This document shows, piece by piece, positions 56,827-64,000 of a stretch of 64,000 nt of DNA. A program made the translations under genes and the position numbers. The stretch covers positions 303,124 through 367,123 of the forward strand of contig NZ_JAHKRT010000004.1 in assembly GCF_018863195.1 (NCBI RefSeq), in the 5' to 3' direction. The DNA is from Sphingomonas quercus (lineage in GTDB: Bacteria > Pseudomonadota > Alphaproteobacteria > Sphingomonadales > Sphingomonadaceae). Every line of letters starts with the position of its first letter. Positions within the stretch are counted from its first letter, which is position 1. Below the pieces are notes generated by a model. That model was given only the letters and a program-made list of their open reading frames with translations. It did no database searches and was not told where the DNA came from.

Positions 56827-59535
56827 TCAGAATTTGGCGCGCAGCGTCACTTCGAACTGACGGCCGAAGGGAGAGGCCAGCGCCGGGAGATAGCCGTTGG
56901 CGTTGTCGACAAAGGGCGGGTCCTTGTCGAACAGGTTGACCACGCGCGCCTGCAGCGACACGCCGTCATGGATCATCTTCGACAGGTCGAGCGCCGCGGT
57001 GAGATCGAAGGTCAGCCAGGAATCGACCTTCTGCGCCGGATTGACCGCGGTGTAGCGATAGCTGCCGACATAGTTGGCGAAGAGATTGACGACCACCGGG
57101 TCGAGGCTCCAGCCGGCCTGGAAGCGGGTCTTCCACTTGGGCGCGTCATTGGTGCCGAGCCGCGATACGAAGGCCGCTCCGGGCCCGGTCTGCTGCTTGT
57201 AGCGGGTCTGGCGGTTGGCGATGATGCCGAGGTTGAACGAGCCCAACGACGCCGTGTCGATGCGGTACGAGCCGTCGATATCGACGCCCGCCACCTGCTT
57301 CACCCCGAGATTCTGGGCGTTGTAGTAGATCAGCGCATCGAAGCCGGTGGTGATCGGCCCCTGCGGCGGCATCATCCGCAACATGTCGTCGATCTGCGCC
57401 TGCGTCGGATGGAGGATGCGGAACATCGCGAATTGCGGGTTGGTCAGCACGTCCGCGGTCGTCGGCTGGTAGACGGTGTTGCGATATTCGACCTCGTAAT
57501 AGGTCGCCGACAAGCGCAGGCCCGGCACGAACTGCGGTACGAAATCGACGCCCATCGACCAGCTCGTCGCCTTCTCCGGCTGGAGGTTGGGATTGCCGCC
57601 GCCCGGATTGAGCTGGTTGATGGTGCCGAGGAACTCGCCGGTGGTGACGTCGGTGAGGTTGATGGCGCTGTTCGGGCGCGGCACCGTGAAGGTGCTGGTG
57701 ATCATGCCCATGTTCGGCGCCGCAAACGAGGTGCTGTAGGAGCCATGCACGGTGACGCCGCGCACCGGCGACCAGTTGGCGCCATATTTCGGATTAAAGA
57801 TGGTGCCGTATTTGTCGTAATAGTCGAGCCGGCCCGAGATGGAGAGGGTCAGCGCCTGGAAGAAGGGGCGCGCGTTCAGCTCGCTGAACAGCGGCACGTT
57901 GAATTCGGCGAAGGCGGAGGTCACGGTGCGGCTGATATTGTCGTCGCGCACCGTCAGCAGGTCGACCCCGGGGGCGCCGGCGGTCTGCCGCTGGACCAGC
58001 TGCTCCACCCGGAAATCGGCGCCGATCGCCATGCGGACATCGCCACCCGGAATGGCGAAGAGCGGGCCATCGGCCTTGGCCTGCAATTCGCGCAGCCGCT
58101 GGCTGGCGACGTTGATCTGCGCATAGTCGTTGTTGATCTGGGCGAGCACGGCGGGATCATTGTCCGCCGCCTGGCCGAAGGGATTGAGCGCGGTGGACAG
58201 CGTCGTCCCCGCCGCGAGCCGCGTCGCGGCGAGCTGGTCGAGTTCCGGGGCCTCCTGGTTCCAGTCGTTGGTCTTGGAGACGTGGCCCATGATGTTGGCC
58301 ACCCAGTTGCCGCCGAGATGGATGTCGGCGCCCGCCGTCACGCCCCAGAATTTGGAGCTTTGCGGCTGCGCGCCGGACGGGAACAGCCCGAGGCCGCTGC
58401 GCACCACGGTGATGCGGTCGGCGGTGACGCCGTCCGGCAGGCGGAAATAGGGGTTGGTGCTCGGCACGTTGAGGGTCAGCGACGGCCGGCCTCCCCAGCG
58501 GAAGGTCTTGTAGTTGGAATAATTCAGCTCGGTCCACAGCTCGACCTTGTCCCCGGCCTCCTGGCGGGCGGTGACCAGCACGGCATGGCGATGCGCGTCG
58601 GGGATGATCGTCTGCTTCTCGTCGAGCAGGCCGCACTGGTTGCGGCCTGGCCGGAAGGTCCCGTTTGCCTGATAGGCATAGACGGTGCCGCTGGCGGTGA
58701 CGTTCGGCAGCAGGCAGGTTGTCGGGCGCAGGTCACGCCCGCCGCGCGAGCGCTGGTCCCCGCCGAGCGCGAGGAAGTCGATATCCCGGGTCAGCGGCGA
58801 CTTGTTCTGCGAATATTCGTAGGCGGCCATGATGCTGCCGGTGCCCCAGCTGTGGCCGGCGAGGATCGATGCGTCATATTTGCGGTAGCGGGTGTCGTTC
58901 CAGCCGAAGGTGCCGGAGGCTTCGATGCCCTCGACATTCTTGCGGTAGATGAAGTTCACGACGCCGGCGACGGCGTCCGACCCATAGACCGAGGAGGCGC
59001 CGTCGGCGATGATCTCGACGCGCTGCACGGCGATGACCGGGATGATCGAGGGATCGGGCAGCACCGCCTCGGTGCCGACCGGAGCGATACGGTGGCCGTT
59101 CGCGAGCGTCAGCGTGGCATACATGCCGAGGTTGTGGATGTTCGGCTGGAAACCCGGGGTGCGGTAGCGGTTCGGCGTGGACTGTTCGGCGTTCGCGCCG
59201 AAATTGCCGAGCTGCGGCACGTTGGACAGCAGTTCCTTGGTATTGGCCGGCGCCGTCGCCTGAATGGTATCGCGGGTTACGCCGATCAGCGCCGAGCCGA
59301 CCGGGGCGACGCCGCGGATGCTGGAGCCGGTGACGACGATCTCGTCCTGCGCCGGAGCGGCGGACAGCGGCGCGGAGGCCGGTGGCGACGTCGGTTCGGC
59401 ATTGGCGGGGGCCGGCGCCTGATCCTGGGCGAAGGCCGGCGCGGCCAGCCCCAGGCTGAGCGCGAGCGCGGTGGTGGCGAAAAGCGCCCTTCTGGCACCG
59501 GCTTCGTAGACACGCGCGGAAATGCAGTCGATCAT
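56827..59535 (-). CDS. TonB-dependent receptor 2
   Basis: The 902-residue outer-membrane receptor has a signal peptide (to about residue 37, PAFAQ), then a DEIVVTG segment (64-70), the plug domain and a C-terminal barrel ending in F (VTLRAKF). The plug segment NVPQLGNFGANAEQSTPNRY and QRVEIIADGASSVYGSDAVA are shared by all three receptors. ATG 59535 is used. Some loops differ from receptors 1 and 3, so it may take a related but different ligand. It is convergent with receptor 1, and its promoter is at 59867. Confidence 0.92.
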   Translation of the reverse strand: MIDCISARVYEAGARRALFATTALALSLGLAAPAFAQDQAPAPANAEPTSPPASAPLSAAPAQDEIVVTGSSIRGVAPVGSALIGVTRDTIQATAPANTKELLSNVPQLGNFGANAEQSTPNRYRTPGFQPNIHNLGMYATLTLANGHRIAPVGTEAVLPDPSIIPVIAVQRVEIIADGASSVYGSDAVAGVVNFIYRKNVEGIEASGTFGWNDTRYRKYDASILAGHSWGTGSIMAAYEYSQNKSPLTRDIDFLALGGDQRSRGGRDLRPTTCLLPNVTASGTVYAYQANGTFRPGRNQCGLLDEKQTIIPDAHRHAVLVTARQEAGDKVELWTELNYSNYKTFRWGGRPSLTLNVPSTNPYFRLPDGVTADRITVVRSGLGLFPSGAQPQSSKFWGVTAGADIHLGGNWVANIMGHVSKTNDWNQEAPELDQLAATRLAAGTTLSTALNPFGQAADNDPAVLAQINNDYAQINVASQRLRELQAKADGPLFAIPGGDVRMAIGADFRVEQLVQRQTAGAPGVDLLTVRDDNISRTVTSAFAEFNVPLFSELNARPFFQALTLSISGRLDYYDKYGTIFNPKYGANWSPVRGVTVHGSYSTSFAAPNMGMITSTFTVPRPNSAINLTDVTTGEFLGTINQLNPGGGNPNLQPEKATSWSMGVDFVPQFVPGLRLSATYYEVEYRNTVYQPTTADVLTNPQFAMFRILHPTQAQIDDMLRMMPPQGPITTGFDALIYYNAQNLGVKQVAGVDIDGSYRIDTASLGSFNLGIIANRQTRYKQQTGPGAAFVSRLGTNDAPKWKTRFQAGWSLDPVVVNLFANYVGSYRYTAVNPAQKVDSWLTFDLTAALDLSKMIHDGVSLQARVVNLFDKDPPFVDNANGYLPALASPFGRQFEVTLRAKF

Positions 59536-59866
59536 GGTCTCTCCCCTGTTGTCCGGAACGTGGATCTGCGTAGGCCGAGCGACTTCCCCCGCGCACCGCG
59601 GGGGACGCGGCGGCGTTTCATGCTGACGAAGCGGATCGCCGGTTGGTCCTGAAGGCAGCCGGGCGCGCGGGGATCATGCCGGCCCATATGGGCCTCCGAT
59701 CGACGATCAGAGGTGGCCGGAAGACGGATTTCGGGTGTGAATTCCTTTCCTGCCTCTCCTGGATGCGGCCCTCTTCCAGGGCTCGATTTCTTCCCAGCCG
59801 GGGCAGGCGGTCGGTTCATCAGCGCTCTGACGGACGCCCGGTCTTACCCCAGACCTTGGTCGAGGG
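59536..59866 (-). promoter_or_regulatory. Long leader of receptor gene 2
   Basis: About 330 bases without a gene. A block at 59711-59753 (AGGAAAGGAATTCACAC, then GAAATCCG on the minus strand) is shared with the leader of receptor gene 3, as is a small stem-loop at about 59777-59791 (GCCCT/AGGGC). Confidence 0.5.
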
Positions 59867-59894
59867 TGTGTACACTGTATGCAAGTGCTGTCAA
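59867..59894 (-). promoter_or_regulatory. Promoter of receptor gene 2 with TACAGTGTA dyad
   Basis: On the minus strand TTGACA (59894-59889), 16 bases ending GCATACAGTG, then TACACA. TACA-G-TGTA forms a short dyad over the -10 box. Sequence is nearly that of 63396-63423. Confidence 0.75.
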
Positions 59895-60087
59895 CTTCTG
59901 TTCGGCGGAGGGCCCGAATGGAAGTTTCCTTCCATCGTGATTTCGATCCGAATTGGCGCGTGGTGCAATCGGAAACGGAGGCATGCCGCATCGTCGCCGA
60001 ACGCCCCATCCTTCAGGAGCCCGACGGAATCGCGATTTGGCGCCGTTGTTAACGCTACCGCGGGTGCAGGGTTCCCGATCTGGGCGC
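59895..60087. other. Intergenic stretch without recognisable feature
   Basis: I see no gene, RNA or repeat here between the receptor-2 promoter and the receptor-3 terminator. Confidence 0.5.
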
Positions 60088-60120
60088 AAAAAAAAGGCGC
60101 CGGGATTGCCCCCGGCGCCT
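60088..60120 (-). terminator. Rho-independent terminator of receptor gene 3
   Basis: On the minus strand AGGCGCCGGG and CCCGGCGCCT pair across six bases, followed by at least seven T. Confidence 0.95.
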
Positions 60121-60138
60121 CTCAAGCATGTAGACAGG

Positions 60139-63027
60139 TCAGAAAGCGGCGCGCAGCGTCACCTCGAACTGGCGGCCGAACGGCGAGGCCAGCGCCGGCA
60201 GATAGCCATTGGCGACATCCACCCACGGCGGATTCTTGTTGAACAGATTGACCACGCGAGCCTGCAGCGACAGGCCCTTGGCGACATTCTCCAGCGAGTA
60301 GCGGCCGACCAAGTCGAAGGTCGTCCACGGCTTCACCTTCTGGGTGCCGCCATAGGCGGTGACGCCGGTGATGTACTTGAAGCCGCCGGTATAGTTCATC
60401 GCCAGATTGACGGTGACCGGGTTAAGCTCCCAGTTCAGCGCTGCGCGGCCCTTCCAGCGCGGCGCCTGGTCGGTGCCGAGACGATCGCTCCACGGCGTGC
60501 CGGGCAGAACCTGCTGCTTGTCGGTCAGCTTGAGGTTGGCGTTGGCGGCCAGGGTGAAGTGGCCGATGCCGGTCTCGATGTCATAGCCGCCGTCAAAGTC
60601 CAGGCCGGCATATTTGCGCTCGCCGAGGTTGATCGCGAAGGAGCGGAAGATGATGTCCCACACGATGTAGGACGGCACATCCATTTCCGGCGGCGACACC
60701 GCCGTCTCCTTGGCCATCTCCGCATTCATCAGCGGATTGGCATTGTTCGAGCCGATCGTCGGGTTGACGTAGACATAGGGGGCGAACGCAGGGTTCGTCA
60801 TGACGTCCTGCATCGTCGCCTTGTAGATCGTGTTCTTATAGTCGACGTTGTAATAGCTGACGCTCAGGCGCAGGCCGCGGACCTGCGGCGGGGCGAGATC
60901 GACGCCGATCGACCAGGTATTGGCCTTCTCAGGCTGAAGGTCCGGATTGCCGCCACCCGAATTGTAGATGTTGTAGACCGGCGCGACGCTGCCCGCCTGG
61001 TTGCCGATCTTGATCGTCTCGCCAGCACGCGGCCCGCCGGCCGGGAAGGTGTAGGTATAGGCACCCGTCGAGTTGATCGAGCCGACATAGCCGAACTTGT
61101 GGCCGAGCAGGCCCATGTTCGGGGCGACGAAGGAAGTGCCGTAGCTGCCGTGGATCGAATAACCCTGGATCGGCTCGAGCACGAGGCCGATCTTCGGGTT
61201 AAACTTGGCGCCATATTGCTCGTAATAATCGACGCGGCCGGCCAGCGAGAGCGTGACACGCTGCATCCAGGACAGGGCGTTCTGGCTGCTGATGAACGGC
61301 ACGTTCAACTCGCCGAAGCCGGCGAACACGGTGCGCGTGATGTTGTCGTCGCGGACCACGAACATGTCGGCGGCGCGCGTCGGCGTGCCGGAGGTCTGCA
61401 GCTGCACCGCCTGCTCGTCGCGCATGTCGGCACCAAGCGCGGCGCGGACCTCGCCGCCCGGGATCGTGAACAGCGGGCCGTCGGCCTTGATCTGGATCTC
61501 GCGGAGGCGCTGGCTGGTGGTGTTGTCACGACGATAATTGTCGTCGATGCTCTTCAGGATCGCCGGGTCGTTCTGCGCCGCCTGACCGAACGGATTGAGC
61601 GCGTTGGCCGTGGAGAGATTGGCCGCGGCCTCCATCGTCACCGGGTCGATCTCGGGGTCGCTGTTATAATCGTTGGTCTTGGAGGCGTGGACCATCGGGG
61701 TCAGGCGCCAGTCGCCGCCCAGATCGATGTCCGCGCCGACCGTGACGCCCCACACCTTGGACGACTGGATCGACGAGGGATCACGCGAATTGAACAGGCC
61801 GAGGCCGCTGCGGCGGACGATGTAGAAGCCGTTGGCGACATCGGACGGGCTGAGGCCCGGCGGCAGCCCGCGCGCGAAATAGGGATTGTTGGTCGGGATG
61901 CGCAGCGTCAGGTTGGACTGGCCGCCGAACGTCGTCGTCTGATAGTTGGAATAGTTGACCTCGGTCCACAGGTCGACATGCTCGCCCAGCTCCTGATGCG
62001 CGGTGAGCAGGACGGAGTGGCGGTGCGCGTCGGGGATGATCGTCGCCGGCGTCAGGACGCCGCACTTGTTCTGGCCCGCCGTCACCGAACCATCGGCGTT
62101 ATAGGCATAGTTGGTGCCGCGCGGATCGCCGCCCGGCGTGGCGATGTTGATGTTCGGCAGCAGGCAGTTGGTGCCGCGCAGGTCACGACCCGGATATTTG
62201 TCCGTGCCATAGCCGAGCTGGTTGCCGCCGCGGGCCAGGAAATCAATATCGGTATTGAGCGGCGACTTGTTGGCCGAATATTCGTAGGCCAGCATCACGC
62301 CACCGGTGCCCCACTGGTGGCCGGCGATGACGGCGCCGTCATACTTCTTGTAGCGGCTGCTGTTGAAGCCGATCGTGCCGGTGGCCTCGACCCCTTCGAC
62401 ATTCTTGCGATAGATGAAGTTGACCACGCCGGCGACGGCGTCCGAACCATATACCGCCGAGCCGCCGTCCGCGACGACCTCGACGCGCTGCAGCGCGATC
62501 ACCGGGATGATCGAGGGATCGGGGAACACCGCCTCGCCGCCGACCGGCGCGAAGCGATGACCGTTGAACAGGGTCAGCGTGGCGTAGATGCCGACATTGT
62601 GGATGTTCGGCTGAAAGCCGGCGGTGCGGAAGCGGTTGGAGGTGGATTGTTCGGCATTGGTGCCGAAATTGCCGAGCTGCGGCACGTTGGCGAGCAGCTC
62701 CTTGGTGTTGGACGGTGCCTGCGCCTGGATCGCGTCGCGGGTCACGCCGATCAGCTGCGAGCCGACCGGGGCCACGCCGCGGATGCTCGAGCCGGTGACG
62801 ACGATCTCGTCGAGGCCGGTGCCGCTATCCGCCGCGAGCTGGGCCGCGACCGGCGAACCGGCGCCGGGCGCTGCGGGGCCCGCGTTCTGGACGGTGGCGC
62901 CCTGGGCGGCCTGGTCCTGGGCGAAGGCCGGGGCGCAGATGCCCAGCGTCGCGAACAGAGCAGTCGAGGTGAGCAGCGCCTTCCGGGCACTGGCTGCACA
63001 CGACCGCACGTCATTGGTGTTCGTCAT
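60139..63027 (-). CDS. TonB-dependent receptor 3
   Basis: The 962-residue receptor has a signal peptide (to residue 37, PAFAQ), an Ala/Gly-rich linker, DEIVVTG at 73-79, a plug domain (VPQLGNFGTNAEQSTSNRF, RVEVVADGGSAVYGSDAVAG) and a barrel ending in F (VTLRAAF). It is the closest paralogue of receptor 1 and serves as its intact reference. GGGGAG precedes ATG 63027; upstream in-frame starts lie in the leader. Substrate is unknown; no siderophore or vitamin genes are near, and the locus suggests a glycan or glycoside. Confidence 0.93.
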   Translation of the reverse strand: MTNTNDVRSCAASARKALLTSTALFATLGICAPAFAQDQAAQGATVQNAGPAAPGAGSPVAAQLAADSGTGLDEIVVTGSSIRGVAPVGSQLIGVTRDAIQAQAPSNTKELLANVPQLGNFGTNAEQSTSNRFRTAGFQPNIHNVGIYATLTLFNGHRFAPVGGEAVFPDPSIIPVIALQRVEVVADGGSAVYGSDAVAGVVNFIYRKNVEGVEATGTIGFNSSRYKKYDGAVIAGHQWGTGGVMLAYEYSANKSPLNTDIDFLARGGNQLGYGTDKYPGRDLRGTNCLLPNINIATPGGDPRGTNYAYNADGSVTAGQNKCGVLTPATIIPDAHRHSVLLTAHQELGEHVDLWTEVNYSNYQTTTFGGQSNLTLRIPTNNPYFARGLPPGLSPSDVANGFYIVRRSGLGLFNSRDPSSIQSSKVWGVTVGADIDLGGDWRLTPMVHASKTNDYNSDPEIDPVTMEAAANLSTANALNPFGQAAQNDPAILKSIDDNYRRDNTTSQRLREIQIKADGPLFTIPGGEVRAALGADMRDEQAVQLQTSGTPTRAADMFVVRDDNITRTVFAGFGELNVPFISSQNALSWMQRVTLSLAGRVDYYEQYGAKFNPKIGLVLEPIQGYSIHGSYGTSFVAPNMGLLGHKFGYVGSINSTGAYTYTFPAGGPRAGETIKIGNQAGSVAPVYNIYNSGGGNPDLQPEKANTWSIGVDLAPPQVRGLRLSVSYYNVDYKNTIYKATMQDVMTNPAFAPYVYVNPTIGSNNANPLMNAEMAKETAVSPPEMDVPSYIVWDIIFRSFAINLGERKYAGLDFDGGYDIETGIGHFTLAANANLKLTDKQQVLPGTPWSDRLGTDQAPRWKGRAALNWELNPVTVNLAMNYTGGFKYITGVTAYGGTQKVKPWTTFDLVGRYSLENVAKGLSLQARVVNLFNKNPPWVDVANGYLPALASPFGRQFEVTLRAAF

Positions 63028-63395
63028 TTTCTCTCCCCTAGAATACCGCAAACAATTGAATGGGCCGTGGGCGAGCGCGAGGCCCCGCGCGCCGCACGCG
63101 CGACGCCGGTCTTCGCTTCCCCGAAGCGGATTGGCCGGCACGGCCCGCTAGGGGCGGCCGGAGTCGCGAGAGGCAAGCCGGCGCCGTCCATGCATCCGAT
63201 TGCGGATCATGATGGCGGCCGGACTCGGATTCCGAGTGTGAATTCCTTTCCTGGCTCCCCTACAACCGGCCCCCTTTTGGAAGGGCCGTGCCGATTTACG
63301 GCTTGTTTTCGTCGGCCAGCATCGGCCGGGAGGCGCCAGGCAATCCACCGGATCGGACTGAGCGCCATCCCCAACGCCAGACCTTCGTTGTGCTG
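63028..63395 (-). promoter_or_regulatory. Long leader of receptor gene 3
   Basis: About 368 bases without a gene. The block at 63214-63253 (AGGAAAGGAATTCACAC and GGAATCCG on the minus strand) matches the leader of gene 2. A stem-loop at about 63267-63287 (GGCCC/GGGCC arms) is nearby. A GC-rich stretch at 63075-63110 resembles one in the leader of gene 1. Confidence 0.5.
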
Positions 63396-63423
63396 CGTGT
63401 ACACTGTATGCAGGAGCTGTCAA
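63396..63423 (-). promoter_or_regulatory. Promoter of receptor gene 3 with TACAGTGTA dyad
   Basis: On the minus strand TTGACA (63423-63418), 16 bases ending GCATACAGTG, then TACACG. Confidence 0.75.
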
Positions 63424-63501
63424 CACGGCTTGTCCGCTGCGCGAAACATCTTGGTCGCAGCGTGTTCTATTTGCCGATCGGGTCGCGCTGCAGGCCTAAT
63501 C

Positions 63502-63510
63502 TAGTATACA
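63502..63510. promoter_or_regulatory. Isolated TAGTATACA site
   Basis: The nine bases match the operator core found at 43114 and 46929. No TTGACA lies 16 bases away on either strand. Confidence 0.35.
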
Positions 63511-63863
63511 ATCCCCGCTGATTGAATACTGCGCGGCCACGGCGGCCGCATAAAGGCGTCCGGACCCCGCCCTGCTCCCAAGGTGCGCCGCCGGAGCCGA
63601 GCTTCACAATTGCTTCTGTGGCCGACAGGTTCGTCATGACCCGGCGAGGAGCGCGCCATTGGGGCGCCGCATCAAGCCTTGGGAGCTGGCGCTGGCCTCG
63701 CACGAGGAGGCGCACGGCGCGCCTTTTGGCCGGGTTGGAGGGGAGTGCTTGCGACAGAGAAATGTTGAACGTCGGCCGCCGGGATCGCCGGGATCGCCGG
63801 CAATGCGCCGCTCGATCGAACCAGCCACGGGTTTATTCGCCCCTCGCGATCCATCCCAGCGCC
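63511..63863. other. Stretch without supportable gene
   Basis: Short reading frames exist on both strands but show no domain, ribosome site or usual codon pattern. A GGGATCGCC unit is repeated twice near 63780-63800. The stretch may be decayed sequence belonging to the fragment that follows. Confidence 0.5.
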
Positions 63864-64000
63864 ATGAGCATGCTCACCGGCGAGGTGCGGTTGTATCGGT
63901 TTGCGGGGACGTTTGGAGTTGGTCGTGTGCTGAACGGGAAGACGGCGCATTCGCAATGTGTTGGGGGGATGGTGTGGGGGATTGGGAGTGCGCTGGGCGA
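63864..64000 (+). pseudogene. Fragment like the molybdopterin subunit of xanthine dehydrogenase
   Basis: In frame from ATG 63864 to the window end, 45 residues read GEVRLYRFAGTFGVGRVLN then KTAHSQCVGGMVWGIGSAL. This matches the GRVLNPKTARSQxxGGxVWGIGxAL region deep inside xanthine-dehydrogenase/aldehyde-oxidase large subunits, which are normally more than 700 residues long. The preceding sequence does not continue the match, so the 5' part is missing. Codons here use GGG, GGA, CGT and TGT freely, unlike the rest of the window. It could be a relic or the end of a truncated gene continuing outside. Confidence 0.55.

Noticed and set aside
59953..63504. Plus-strand open frame of 1183 codons opposite receptor gene 3
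   Set aside because: It is the shadow of the receptor in a high-GC genome: rich in R, D, A, G, H, without domains, signal or ribosome site.

Overview
The window is chromosomal DNA of a high-GC alphaproteobacterium, most likely of the order Sphingomonadales (Sphingomonas/Rhizorhabdus-like). The signs are a PEPxxWA-type C-terminal sorting signal, HWE-free LytS/LytTR pairs, large TonB-dependent receptors without close partners, a CAT-type amino-acid permease opening with FGRVKPLDAILATAEKK, and a dispersed GTCAYSCTGAAC-type repeat. Species cannot be read from the sequence.

Positions 1-39000 are mostly housekeeping genes in short operons on both strands: hemD end plus a mitofilin-like membrane protein, dctA, an acyltransferase, an ABC-F ATPase, an EpsD-like foldase lipoprotein, tRNA-Tyr, rlmB, a 2Fe-2S ferredoxin, an AlkA-type glycosylase, an amino-acid permease, adenosine kinase, queG, msrB coupled to a degenerate metallophosphoesterase, two LytS/LytTR two-component pairs, dinB, a Gre-like factor, ppc, an HNH protein, gluQ, a HIG1-like protein, a cobalamin adenosyltransferase, egtB-egtD for ergothioneine, a ferredoxin reductase, pyrC, ygfZ, a PEP-CTERM metzincin, acnA and a BlaR/BlaI pair with a striking palindromic operator.

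Positions 39000-63500 look like one inducible catabolic locus. It holds glcDEF, a GntR/FCD regulator, an FAH-fold hydrolase of the 2,4-diketo-3-deoxy-sugar-acid type, a matching SDR of the 2-keto-3-deoxy-sugar-acid 4-dehydrogenase type, two further SDRs, a sugar-acid-type MFS transporter, and four exported proteins (ThuA-like, SRPBCC, cytochrome c fused to a sorbosone/glucose-type dehydrogenase, metallo-beta-lactamase fold). Three paralogous TonB-dependent receptors follow. The gntR and MFS promoters share TTGACA-N16-TAGTATACAG, and the receptor promoters share a related layout and a roughly 300-nt leader. My working model is: receptor uptake, periplasmic oxidation of an aldose to an aldonate, MFS import, then non-phosphorylating cleavage to pyruvate plus a two- or three-carbon hydroxyacid that GlcDEF oxidises. 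No sugar-acid dehydratase is in the window, so the substrate is unproven.

The first receptor gene carries a one-base frameshift, and the window ends in a fragment resembling the molybdopterin subunit of xanthine dehydrogenase.
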